Source: Streptomyces noursei ATCC 11455
GTDB lineage: Bacteria > Actinomycetota > Actinomycetes > Streptomycetales > Streptomycetaceae
Length of the DNA: 64,000 nucleotides
Reading direction: 5' to 3'
Assembly (NCBI RefSeq): GCF_001704275.1
Contig: NZ_CP011533.1
Span: 5,890,001 to 5,954,000 of the forward strand
Shown piece by piece: positions 34,239 to 42,039 of the stretch. The notes beneath the pieces are model-generated. The model saw nothing but the letters and a program-made list of their open reading frames with translations, was not told the DNA's origin and made no database searches. Numbering within the stretch: position 1 is the stretch's first letter; each line of letters starts with the position of its first letter. Position numbers and translations under genes: made by a program.

Positions 34239-35369
34239 GTGAGCGGCGAAGACCAGCAGACCCCGAGCACCGACGACCGGCCCGGGGGCGACGGGATACC
34301 CGGCACCGCCCTGGGCACCGCACCCGTCCCCCTGTCCGTGCTCGACCTGGTGACGGTCGGCGCCGGCAGCACCGCCGGCGCCGCGGTCCGCACCGCCGTC
34401 GACCTGGCCCGCACCGCCGAGCGCCGCGGCTTCCACCGCTACTGGGTCGCCGAGCACCACTCCATGCCCGGCGTCGCCTCCTCCTCGCCGGCGGTGCTGC
34501 TGGCCCATCTCGCCGCGCACACCGACCGCATCCGGCTCGGCTCCGGCGGCGTGATGCTGCCCAACCACGCCCCGCTGGTGATCGCCGAACAGTTCGGCAC
34601 CCTGGAGGCGATGGCCCCCGGCCGCATCGACCTGGGCCTGGGCCGCGCCCCGGGCACCGACGGCGCCACCGCCGCCGCGCTCCGCCGCACCGAGCGGCTC
34701 CACGAGGGGGCCGACGAATTCCCGCAGCAGCTGGCCGAGTTGACCCGCTTCCTCGACGACTCCTTCCCCGACGGCCACCCCTACTCCCGGATCCACGCCG
34801 TCCCCGGCCCCGTCCAGGCCACCGCTCCCGGCGGCGTCCAGTCCCCGCACCGCCCGCCGCTGTGGCTGCTCGGCTCCTCCGGCTTCAGCGCCCGCCTGGC
34901 CGGCACGCTCGGCCTGCCGTTCGCCTTCGCCCACCACTTCTCCGCGGCCAACACCCTCCCCGCACTCGACCTCTACCGCGCCTCGTTCCGCCCCTCCGAG
35001 ACGCTCGCCGAGCCCTACGCCCTGATCGGCGTCTCCGCGCTGGCCGCCGAGGACGAACAGGAGGCGCTCCGTCAGGTCCGCACCGGCGCGCTCGCCATGA
35101 TCCGGCTGCGCACCGGCCGCCCGGGCCTGGTCCCCACGCCCGAGGAGGCCGCCGCCCACCGCTTCACCGAGGTCGAGCAGAACTTCGTCGACAGCTGGCT
35201 CGGCAACGTCGTCCACGGCACCCCGGACGCCGTCCGCCAGGGCCTCGACGACCTCGCCAAGCGCACCGGCGCCGACGAGTTGATGATCACCGCCAACGCC
35301 CACACCGGCGAGGTCCGCCGCCGCTCCTACGACCTGATCGCGGACGCCTACGACTTCCCGCGGGGCTGA
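34239..35369 (+). CDS. LLM class flavin-dependent oxidoreductase
   Basis: A 376-residue luciferase-like monooxygenase of the single-domain MsnO8/YtmO class. [51 protein letters not shown], and [22 protein letters not shown] segments identify it. GTG 34239 follows AGGAGG (34224-34229). It is the last rightward gene of the island, 140 bp after the racemase pair, and may share the transcript. The substrate is unknown. Confidence 0.87.
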   Translation: MSGEDQQTPSTDDRPGGDGIPGTALGTAPVPLSVLDLVTVGAGSTAGAAVRTAVDLARTAERRGFHRYWVAEHHSMPGVASSSPAVLLAHLAAHTDRIRLGSGGVMLPNHAPLVIAEQFGTLEAMAPGRIDLGLGRAPGTDGATAAALRRTERLHEGADEFPQQLAELTRFLDDSFPDGHPYSRIHAVPGPVQATAPGGVQSPHRPPLWLLGSSGFSARLAGTLGLPFAFAHHFSAANTLPALDLYRASFRPSETLAEPYALIGVSALAAEDEQEALRQVRTGALAMIRLRTGRPGLVPTPEEAAAHRFTEVEQNFVDSWLGNVVHGTPDAVRQGLDDLAKRTGADELMITANAHTGEVRRRSYDLIADAYDFPRG

Positions 35370-35377
35370 CCCGGGCG

Positions 35378-35412
35378 CGCGGGGCGCGGCTCAGCCGCAG
35401 GCGCGCCCCGCG
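35378..35412. terminator. Bidirectional terminator, LLM / GGDEF-EAL
   Basis: Perfect 11-bp arms CGCGGGGCGCG and complement (35378-35388, 35402-35412). The right arm is inside the 3' end of the GGDEF/EAL gene. Confidence 0.75.
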
Positions 35413-37325
35413 TCCAACAGCGCCTCCACCCGGTCCGGGGCCACCGGCCGGGAGTAGAGCCAGCCCTGGCCGGTGTCGCAGCCGATCCGGCGGAGCCGCT
35501 CGGCCTGCTCGGCGCTCTCCACGCACTCCGCGGTCACCGTGAGCCCGAGCCGGTGCGCCAGCGCGACCAGCGCCTCCACGATCATCTCGTCCGCCGGGTT
35601 GGGGTGCTCCTGCGAACGGAAGCCGTGCACGAACGACCCGTCCAGCTTCAGCACCGACACCGGCAGCCGGCTGAGGTAGGCGAGGTTGGAGTAGCCGGTG
35701 CCGAAGTCGTCGATGGCGATCCGCACGCCCATGTCGCTGAGCGCCTGCAGCGCCTGCAGCGGCCGGCCGGCCGAGCCCATCACCGCCGACTCGGTCAGCT
35801 CCAGCTGGAGCAGCCGCGGCGGCAGCCCGGTCTCCGCCAGGATCCCGGCGACGTCCGCGACCAGGTCGGAGTCCCACACCTGACGCACGGCCACATTCAC
35901 GCTGACGAACAGCGGCTGCCCCCCGGGGTGCGCCAGCTGCCAGGCCCGCGCCTGATAGCAGGCCCGCTCCAGCACCCAGCGGCCCAGTTCCACGATCGCG
36001 CCGTTCTCCTCGGCCAGCGCGATGAACCGATTCGGCGCCAGCACCCCGAACTGCGGGTGCCGCCACCGCACCAGCGCCTCCACCCCCTGCGCCCGGCCGT
36101 CGCCCAGCCCGACCAGCGGCTGGTACTCCAGGGTGAACTCCCCCCGGTCCACCGCCGGCCGCAGCGTGCTGGACAGCGCCTGCCGGGTCATCCGGTGGGC
36201 GTTGCGCTCCGGGTCGAAGAGCGTCCAACGGGCCTTGCCGTCCTCCTTGGCCCAGTACAGCGTGGTGTCCGCGGCCTGCATCAGCCCGGTCGCGGTGGTT
36301 CCGCCGGCGGCCCGCTCCACGACGCCGATGCTCGCCGACACCGACAGCCGCTGCCCGGCCAGGTCGAACGGCCGCTGGAGCGCGTCCAGCAGCGACTGCG
36401 CCAGCTCCGCCAGCTGGTCGGTGCCGGTGGAGTTCTCGACCAGCAGCGCGAACTCGTCGCCGCCCAGCCGGGCCACCAGGTGCCCGCCGCGGCCCGGCCC
36501 GCGCTCCGCCGCGCTCTCCGCGCAGCGGGTCAGCCGCTGCGCCACGGCGCTCAGCAGCCGGTCGCCGACCCGGTGCCCCAAGGTGTCGTTGACCGCCTTG
36601 AAGCCGTCCAGGTCCAGGTAGCACAGCCCGATCCGGCCGGTGCCCGACCGCTCGAAGGAGGCCGCCTCCAGCGCCGCGGTGAGCCGCTCGAAGAACAGCG
36701 TGCGGTTGGGCAGCCGGGTCACCGGATCGTGCATCTGCAGATGGCGCACCCGGGCCAGCAGATCGTGCCGGTCGCTGATGTCCGCGGCCGACAGCAGCAC
36801 CCGTTCGGCGCCGCCCGGCTGCCCCTCGGCGACCGGCTCGACCGTCACCTCCACCCACACCGACGCCCCGTCGGACCGTTTCAGCCGCCGGGTGCAGCGC
36901 AGCCGCTCGCTGCGGCCGCACAGCACCTCGCGGTAGGCGGCCCACACCCTCGGGTCGGCGCCCAGGTCGGTGAGGTCGGCGGCGTTGGCGGCGATCAGCT
37001 CGTCCGGGTCGGCGCCGACCAGTTCGCCGAGTGCGGGGTTGGCGGCGAGCACCAGTCCGTCGCGGTTGAGGACGGCCATCGGCAGGCTCGCGGTGTGGAA
37101 GGCGGCGCGGTAGTCGCCGAGCGAGGCGGCGGTGCCGTCGCAGCGCGCCGAGGCGTCGCACGACGGCGGGCCGGTCGTGCCGTCCGAAGCGGCGGGGGAG
37201 GACGGCGGTGCGGTCCGGGCGTCGGGGTCTTTGGTCGAACCATCACGCTCCGTCACCGAGGGCAGTGTCGCTCCGGGCGTGCGGCCCGTGCTGTCGGGGT
37301 GTCCGCTCACTGCTCGCTCCCGCAT
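35391..37325 (-). CDS. PAS-GGDEF-EAL cyclic-di-GMP protein
   Basis: A 644-residue protein: a disordered N-terminus (1-75), a PAS domain (about 80-195, with FHTASLPMAVLNRDGLVLAANPA), GGDEF (about 200-365) and EAL (about 375-640). The cyclase motif RLGGDEFALL and phosphodiesterase motif VEALVRW with DDFGTGYSNL are intact, so both making and breaking c-di-GMP are possible. No membrane helices are seen, unlike RmdB/CdgA types. ATG 37325 is chosen; a frame extends upstream without a ribosome site. In Streptomyces c-di-GMP acts through BldD and RsiG to hold back sporulation. Confidence 0.88.
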   Translation of the reverse strand: MRERAVSGHPDSTGRTPGATLPSVTERDGSTKDPDARTAPPSSPAASDGTTGPPSCDASARCDGTAASLGDYRAAFHTASLPMAVLNRDGLVLAANPALGELVGADPDELIAANAADLTDLGADPRVWAAYREVLCGRSERLRCTRRLKRSDGASVWVEVTVEPVAEGQPGGAERVLLSAADISDRHDLLARVRHLQMHDPVTRLPNRTLFFERLTAALEAASFERSGTGRIGLCYLDLDGFKAVNDTLGHRVGDRLLSAVAQRLTRCAESAAERGPGRGGHLVARLGGDEFALLVENSTGTDQLAELAQSLLDALQRPFDLAGQRLSVSASIGVVERAAGGTTATGLMQAADTTLYWAKEDGKARWTLFDPERNAHRMTRQALSSTLRPAVDRGEFTLEYQPLVGLGDGRAQGVEALVRWRHPQFGVLAPNRFIALAEENGAIVELGRWVLERACYQARAWQLAHPGGQPLFVSVNVAVRQVWDSDLVADVAGILAETGLPPRLLQLELTESAVMGSAGRPLQALQALSDMGVRIAIDDFGTGYSNLAYLSRLPVSVLKLDGSFVHGFRSQEHPNPADEMIVEALVALAHRLGLTVTAECVESAEQAERLRRIGCDTGQGWLYSRPVAPDRVEALLDAGRACG

Positions 37326-37617
37326 GGCACTTGTCTCGTGACGGAGGGGGGACCTCGCGCTGGAAAGTGTGGCGATCATAGAGGCTGGCACGAGGGCCGA
37401 TCCAGCGACGAAGCCGTGACCATCCGCACGCATGACGGAAGTTCAGCCAATTCTGCCCGGCTCTGTTCGCCCCTATTGCACCTTTAGTCGCTTGTGACTT
37501 TCCGTTACGAGGCGGGGGAGGCGCGCGGGTCACTCATTCGGGCTGCCATATCAGGACGAAGAGCATGAAATCACCACAGGGTAAGTGGGTGTCCCGAATC
37601 CACCCCTGGAGGTCTAC

Positions 37618-38865
37618 GTGCCGCGCGTACAGACACCCCACGGGGTGGACCGCCGCTGCATGCGGCGCGTCGCAGCCGTCGCCACCTCCTTGAGCGCGCT
37701 CATCGCGACCTCCATCGTCGCCGGCCCGGCCACCGCCTCCGAAGCCGCCCTCTCCTGCGCCCTGGGACGCACCGACGCGCACCACTCCGAAGGCGTCGAC
37801 GGCTGGAACGGCGCCTACCCCCGCCCCGACCGCCACCTCGACGCGGTGATGATCTTCCTGTCCTTCCCCGACGCCAGGCCCACCACCTCCCCCCAGCAGC
37901 TCTCCGGCGACTACTTCCCCGCCACCTCCCGCTTCTTCGACCGCGCCTCCTACGGCAAGTTCCGCCTGCGCACCCACATCCACAACCGCTGGGTCCGCAT
38001 GCCGCACCCCTCCACCTCGTACGGCATACAACGCGACTGGGACTCCGGCCGCCGCTCCGCCTACCTCCGCGACGCGGTCGCCGCCGCCGACCCGGTCATC
38101 GACTTCAGCCGCTACGACCTCGTCTACTTCACCGCCGACCCCGGCGCCCCCGGCGTCGACTCGGACGCCACCAAGGTCGTCAACCTCGACCAGCCCATGC
38201 ACGCCGACGGCGTCGAGCTCCGCCGCTTCGTCACCGTCTTCGAGCACAGCCCGCCCGACCGCAACGTCCTCGCCCACGAGACCGGCCACGTCTTCGACCT
38301 GCCGGACCTCTACCACCGCCCCGAGAACGGCCACGGCGACTGGGACACCTACGTCGGCGACTGGGACCTCATGGGCAGCCAGTTCGGGCTGGCCCCCGAC
38401 CCCTTCGCCTGGCACAAGTGGCGGCTGGGCTGGATCACCGACGCCCAGGTCGACTGCGTCGGCCTGGACCACCCCCGGATGCACGCGCTGCGCCCGCTCT
38501 CCGCCCCCGACGACCCCGACGAGCGCCACCGCCCCCGCCTCCTGGTGGTCCGCACCGGCCCCGACAGCGCACTCGCCATGGAGGCCCGCGTCGCGGGCGG
38601 CAACGACCGTTCCCTGTGCACCGAGGGCGTCCTCGTCTACCGCGTCCGCAGCACCACCGCGTCCGGCTCCGGCCCCGTCCAGGTGCTCGACGGGCACCCG
38701 GGCGCCTCGGCCTGCCGGGGCTCCTCCGTCTACCCGCCGCTCGCCGACGCCCCGCTCGGCGTCGGGGAGAGTATGAACGACACCGAGGACGGCGTGCGCA
38801 TCCAGGTCGAGGGCCGCGGCGCCGACGGCGAATGGGCGGTCAAGGTCACCCGCAGCACCGCATGA
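37618..38865 (+). CDS. Secreted M6-family metalloprotease domain protein
   Basis: A 415-residue exported protein. Signal peptide RRVAAVATSLSALIATSIVAGPATA, then an M6 (immune inhibitor A-like) zinc protease domain with the HETGHVFDLPDLY zinc motif (HExxH, third ligand Asp/His downstream), and the met-turn-like DWDLMGSQFG. GTG 37618 follows CTGGAGG. It lacks the PPC or MAM domains of long InhA proteins. It probably degrades extracellular protein. There is a shared terminator with tRNA-Lys 3. Confidence 0.85.
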   Translation: MPRVQTPHGVDRRCMRRVAAVATSLSALIATSIVAGPATASEAALSCALGRTDAHHSEGVDGWNGAYPRPDRHLDAVMIFLSFPDARPTTSPQQLSGDYFPATSRFFDRASYGKFRLRTHIHNRWVRMPHPSTSYGIQRDWDSGRRSAYLRDAVAAADPVIDFSRYDLVYFTADPGAPGVDSDATKVVNLDQPMHADGVELRRFVTVFEHSPPDRNVLAHETGHVFDLPDLYHRPENGHGDWDTYVGDWDLMGSQFGLAPDPFAWHKWRLGWITDAQVDCVGLDHPRMHALRPLSAPDDPDERHRPRLLVVRTGPDSALAMEARVAGGNDRSLCTEGVLVYRVRSTTASGSGPVQVLDGHPGASACRGSSVYPPLADAPLGVGESMNDTEDGVRIQVEGRGADGEWAVKVTRSTA

Positions 38866-38877
38866 CCCCCGGCACGC

Positions 38878-38907
38878 CGAAGGCCCCCACCGGAGTGGGG
38901 GCCTTCG
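38878..38907. terminator. Bidirectional terminator, M6 protease / tRNA-Lys 3
   Basis: Perfect 13-bp arms (38878-38890, 38895-38907) with a CGGA loop, between the protease stop and the tRNA 3' end. Confidence 0.85.
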
Positions 38908-38915
38908 ACCGTCTG

Positions 38916-38989
38916 TGCGCCGCCAGGGACTCGAACCCCGGACCCGCTGATTAAGAGTCAGCTGCTCTAACCAACTGAGCTAGCGGCGC
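38916..38989 (-). tRNA. tRNA-Lys (CTT), copy 3
   Basis: Third identical 74-nt copy, anticodon CTT. The 12-14 bases 5' of the gene (GTCAGCAGGC-like) also match copy 2, and it has the clearest promoter of the three. Confidence 0.97.
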
Positions 38990-39004
38990 CTGCTGACGGG
39001 GAAA

Positions 39005-39032
39005 ACACTAGCATCCTGGCCGGGTAGGGCAA
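39005..39032 (-). promoter_or_regulatory. tRNA-Lys 3 promoter
   Basis: On the minus strand TTGCCC (-35, 39027-39032) and TAGTGT (-10, 39005-39010) are 16 bp apart, and the -10 lies 15 bases before the mature 5' end. Confidence 0.65.
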
Positions 39033-39045
39033 AAATCGATGGTCC

Positions 39046-39741
39046 TCAGCCGCCCGTCAGCGCGGTGTCCGCGGTGTGCACGGCGGGCTCCTGGTGCGGG
39101 CGGGCGGTCTCCTGGTCGGCGCCGAGCGCGCCGCGGGCGGCGCGCACACAGGCCCACAACAGCACGTCGGGCCCCGGCAGCCAGGGGTCGCGGACGTCCG
39201 GCGCCACCAGCCAGCGGGAACCGGTGGACGCCGCGGGGTCGCCCGGCTCGGCGCCCTCGGCGGGGTGTCCGACCGCCCGCCCGCGCCCGGCGCCCGCGGC
39301 CCGCGCCGTCCCCGGGCGGGCGGTGGCGGGACGGGGGTGCAGCGGTGGCACCGTCACCGCGTCCCCGCTGCCGTGACACAGCAGGTGCGGCACCGCGCTG
39401 CCCCACTCCTCCCAGGCCAGCAGCGCGGGCAGCCGCTGCGCGGTGCCGGGGGAGGCGAAGAGCAGGATCCGGCCCCGGTGGGTGGCCACCGGACCCGACC
39501 CGGGCCCGGCCGACCACAGGCGGTCCACCATGCGCCGGCCGAAGAGCGCCGGGGCGTTGATCACGTCGAAGACCGCCCCGCACGGCAGCACGCTCGGCGC
39601 CGTGGGCCGCTCCGCCCACAGCATGTGCATCCCCTCCGGGTGCGGGCTGGCGGAGGCGAGCCAGTCGGCCCCGGCGAGGGTCACGTACGCCGTGGTCGGG
39701 AAGGCCAGGTTCCGGGGAGTCTCAGGCAGCCAGTCGCTCAT
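39046..39741 (-). CDS. Prim-Pol-like small protein (bifunctional primase/polymerase annotation)
   Basis: A 231-residue soluble protein. The N-terminal TTAYVTLAGADWLASASPHPEG, PTAPSVLPCGAVFDVINAP and GRILLFASPGTAQRLPALL segments match Streptomyces proteins annotated as bifunctional DNA primase/polymerase, a weak relationship, since catalytic Asp residues of true Prim-Pol are not evident to me. It shares a PC-x-V core with the protein at 47534-47986. A palindrome lies about 105 bp upstream of ATG 39741. True primase activity is doubtful. Confidence 0.6.
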   Translation of the reverse strand: MSDWLPETPRNLAFPTTAYVTLAGADWLASASPHPEGMHMLWAERPTAPSVLPCGAVFDVINAPALFGRRMVDRLWSAGPGSGPVATHRGRILLFASPGTAQRLPALLAWEEWGSAVPHLLCHGSGDAVTVPPLHPRPATARPGTARAAGAGRGRAVGHPAEGAEPGDPAASTGSRWLVAPDVRDPWLPGPDVLLWACVRAARGALGADQETARPHQEPAVHTADTALTGG

Positions 39742-39844
39742 GGGACAGGTTCTATCGACTTCCCGTGCCGCTGCCGAGTCGATTGGCGGAAATCAGGACA
39801 GGGCAGGGCGCCGGGGAGTATCTTCCCCTCCCTGCATATGCCAG

Positions 39845-39871
39845 CGGCTCATGATCTTGGGTCATGAGCCG
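39845..39871. promoter_or_regulatory. Palindrome upstream of the Prim-Pol-like gene
   Basis: CGGCTCATGA, 7-base spacer, TCATGAGCCG: perfect 10-bp arms. Just beyond, at 39886-39906, the 9-mer ACGTATGTK is directly repeated. The rest of 39742-40014 contains no gene that I can see. Confidence 0.6.
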
Positions 39872-40014
39872 AGAGGGGCACCTGTGACGTATGTTACGTA
39901 TGTGACGGGGGCCGGGGCGATCGACGGGGGTGCCGGCCGACGCGCGAAGGCTCCCGGGCCGCCCGGCCCCTTGCCCCGCGGCGCCCGCGTGCCCACCCGC
40001 CGACGCACCGGCGC

Positions 40015-40398
40015 TCAGTCGATGTCCGGCGGCACGGTGCTGCCGCTGCGCATCAGGCTCTGGCCGAACTCGACCATCTTCTGCGCGTAGTCCTCGGTCC
40101 AGTCGGCCCGCTCGGCGACCTCCGCGAGCGGCAGCCGGTCGAAGCGACGGGGGTCGGTCAGCTGCGCGGCGGCCATCGCCTGGAACTCCGTCGCGCGGTC
40201 CGCCGCCGCCCGGAAGGCGATGGTGAGTTCGGTCGCGCGGGCGAGCAGGGCGCCGGGGTCCTCCATCGACTCCAGCCCGAAGAAGTGCTCGGGATCGGCG
40301 GTGGCCTCGGGCGGCTCGAACAGCAGCTGCGCGGGTTTCATGCGGCGGGGGGCGGGCGCCGTACCGCGGGGATCGGGAGCCGACTGCGGCTCGGACAT
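40015..40398 (-). CDS. Conserved small soluble protein, unknown
   Basis: A 127-residue acidic protein with GGAGG before ATG 40398. The N-terminal 30 residues are disordered and Pro-rich; the rest is helical (MEDPGALLARATELTIAFRAA, LPLAEVAERADWTEDYAQKMVEFG). No transmembrane segment or known motif. GC3 and the ribosome site support expression. It ends 55 bp after... and stands alone between the Prim-Pol-like gene and the helicase module. Confidence 0.65.
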   Translation of the reverse strand: MSEPQSAPDPRGTAPAPRRMKPAQLLFEPPEATADPEHFFGLESMEDPGALLARATELTIAFRAAADRATEFQAMAAAQLTDPRRFDRLPLAEVAERADWTEDYAQKMVEFGQSLMRSGSTVPPDID

Positions 40399-40486
40399 GT
40401 ACCTACCTCCATCGTTGTCTGCCGCATTCCATTGTCCCGCTCCGCGCAAGGGGGCCCGGAGCCGCGGTGCGCGGGACGATCACGCC

Positions 40487-40671
40487 CGCCAGGCCACCCG
40501 GTGTTCCGCGAGATGGGCGAGGACCGCGTGGTTGGCCTCCCAGCCGTCCGGGGCGGTAACTCCGGGCCGCCTCCGGCGGCGTGCCGGACTCCGTCCGGTC
40601 AAGGGCGCCAGGCCACCCGGTGTTCCGCGAGATGGGCGAGGACCGCGTGGTTGGCCTCCCAGCCGTCCGGG
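40487..40671. repeat. 66-bp perfect direct duplication of the helicase gene 3' end
   Basis: 40487-40552 and 40606-40671 are identical over 66 bases, offset by 119. The right copy is the real last 21 or so codons of the helicase gene (PDGWEANHAVLAHLAEHRVA); the left copy lies just beyond its stop in the same orientation. Confidence 0.92.
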
Positions 40672-41957
40672 AACTTCACGGTGACGCCGAGTTGGACCGG
40701 TTCCGTGGCGGGGTGTTCGTCCAGCAGCTCGGTGACGCCGGCGCGGCAGACGACGATGCAGGCGTGCCGGTGCCGGGAGGCGAGCACGCACAGGCGGCCG
40801 GTCTCCAGGTGGAAGGCGGTCGCGTCGGGGCGGCCGGAGAGCGGGTGGAGGACGACGGTGACGTCGAACTCGCGGCCCTGGAGGCGGTTGGCGGTGTCCA
40901 CCGTGACACCGGTCACGCCCAGCCCGGCGAGGGCGGCGCGGACCGCCGCGGCCTGGTCGCGGTGGGCGGTGCTGACCGCGATCCGGGCGGCCGTCAGCGG
41001 CTCCGGGGCGCCTGCGTGCTCGCTGGTGGCGGCCCCGCCGCGGTCCAGCAGCCGGCGGACGACCCCGGCGACGGCGCGGACCGCCTCCGGGTCCGTCCGC
41101 GGGGTGTGCCGGGCGGGCAGCTCCAGCAGGCCCCAGCCGGACTCCGCGGCCTCGTCCAGCACGCGGTCCACGGCCGAGCCGTCGCCGCGCACGCCGAACG
41201 CCAGCCGCCGGTCGCCGGGGCCGGTGCCGCTGCGGAACGGCGTGTACGGGTAGAAGGCGCCGGAGACGAGGGGAGCGGCGGAGGCCGGCAGGCGCCAGGA
41301 GACGGGGAGCCGGTGCTGCGGCAGGTCGGGGTTGTGGGCGAGGAGGGTGGCGACGGCGCTGGCGGAGGGGTCGTAGGAGAGGCCGGCCCACTGGTCGGCG
41401 CCGACGACGCTGAAGGGGTCCAGCTGGCCCGGGTCGCCGACGAACAGTGCCCGCTCGAAGAGGCCGGCGACGCTCAGCAGCGCGTCCGAGCGCATCTGGT
41501 ACGCCTCGTCCACGATGGCGTGCCGCCAGGGCTCCTCGACCTTGGTGTAGGCCCACTTGGCGGCGGTGGAGACGACGACGTCCAGGGCGGTGAGGTCGGC
41601 GATCCTGGCGGAGGTGCGGACGGCGGGGAGGTCCGCGAGGGCCGGGTCGAAGGCGCCGGGCTCGCTGCTGTGCAGGCGGCCGACGGGGAGTTCGGGGTCC
41701 TTCGCGGCGAGCCGCAGCACGAGGTCGTCGACCTGGGCGTTGGTCTGCGCGACGATCATCAACCGGCGGCCCGCGGCGGCCAGTTCGCGGGCGGCGCGGA
41801 CCACCAGGGTGGACTTCCCGGCGCCCGGCGGGGAGTCGACGACCACGCCGCGCCGGGGGCTGTGCAGGGTGTCGTGGAGGATCGCTTCGGTGGCCTTCGC
41901 CGCCGCCGCGGCGGGGTCGACCGGCGGCGGGACGGGCAGGGGCTGAGGGGGCGTCAT
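40599..41957 (-). CDS. SF1B (Upf1/Dna2-like) helicase
   Basis: A 452-residue ATPase with the full SF1B set: motif I PPGAGKST (Lys48), Ia IVAQTNAQVDDL, II IVDEAYQ (Asp150-Glu151, DEA-Q type), III GDPGQLDP, IV LPVSWRLP, V VTVDTANRLQGREFDVTVVL, VI ASRHRHACIVV. DEA-Q plus the motif V/VI pattern fits 5'-3' helicases of the Upf1/Dna2 class rather than UvrD. ATG 41957 follows GGAGAG. It is third in a leftward set with the unknown protein and a RecB/Cas4-type nuclease. Confidence 0.85.
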   Translation of the reverse strand: MTPPQPLPVPPPVDPAAAAAKATEAILHDTLHSPRRGVVVDSPPGAGKSTLVVRAARELAAAGRRLMIVAQTNAQVDDLVLRLAAKDPELPVGRLHSSEPGAFDPALADLPAVRTSARIADLTALDVVVSTAAKWAYTKVEEPWRHAIVDEAYQMRSDALLSVAGLFERALFVGDPGQLDPFSVVGADQWAGLSYDPSASAVATLLAHNPDLPQHRLPVSWRLPASAAPLVSGAFYPYTPFRSGTGPGDRRLAFGVRGDGSAVDRVLDEAAESGWGLLELPARHTPRTDPEAVRAVAGVVRRLLDRGGAATSEHAGAPEPLTAARIAVSTAHRDQAAAVRAALAGLGVTGVTVDTANRLQGREFDVTVVLHPLSGRPDATAFHLETGRLCVLASRHRHACIVVCRAGVTELLDEHPATEPVQLGVTVKFPDGWEANHAVLAHLAEHRVAWRP

Positions 41958-42039
41958 GCCGGGGCGCTCTCCGGGGGGTGGGCGGGCGTCGGGCGGTGGC
42001 CGCGCGGCGCCGGGGCCGGACGGCGGCGGGGCGATCCGG

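Noticed and set aside
17549..38989. tRNA-Lys genes as att sites of an integrated element
   Set aside because: No integrase, excisionase, transfer genes or partial tRNA repeat is found near any copy.
39886..39906. ACGTATGT repeats as an origin-like iteron array
   Set aside because: Only two copies and no replication gene; kept as a possible regulatory repeat.
40487..40671. 66-bp repeat as attL/attR
   Set aside because: Only 53 bp lie between copies, with no recombinase; a simple duplication is enough.
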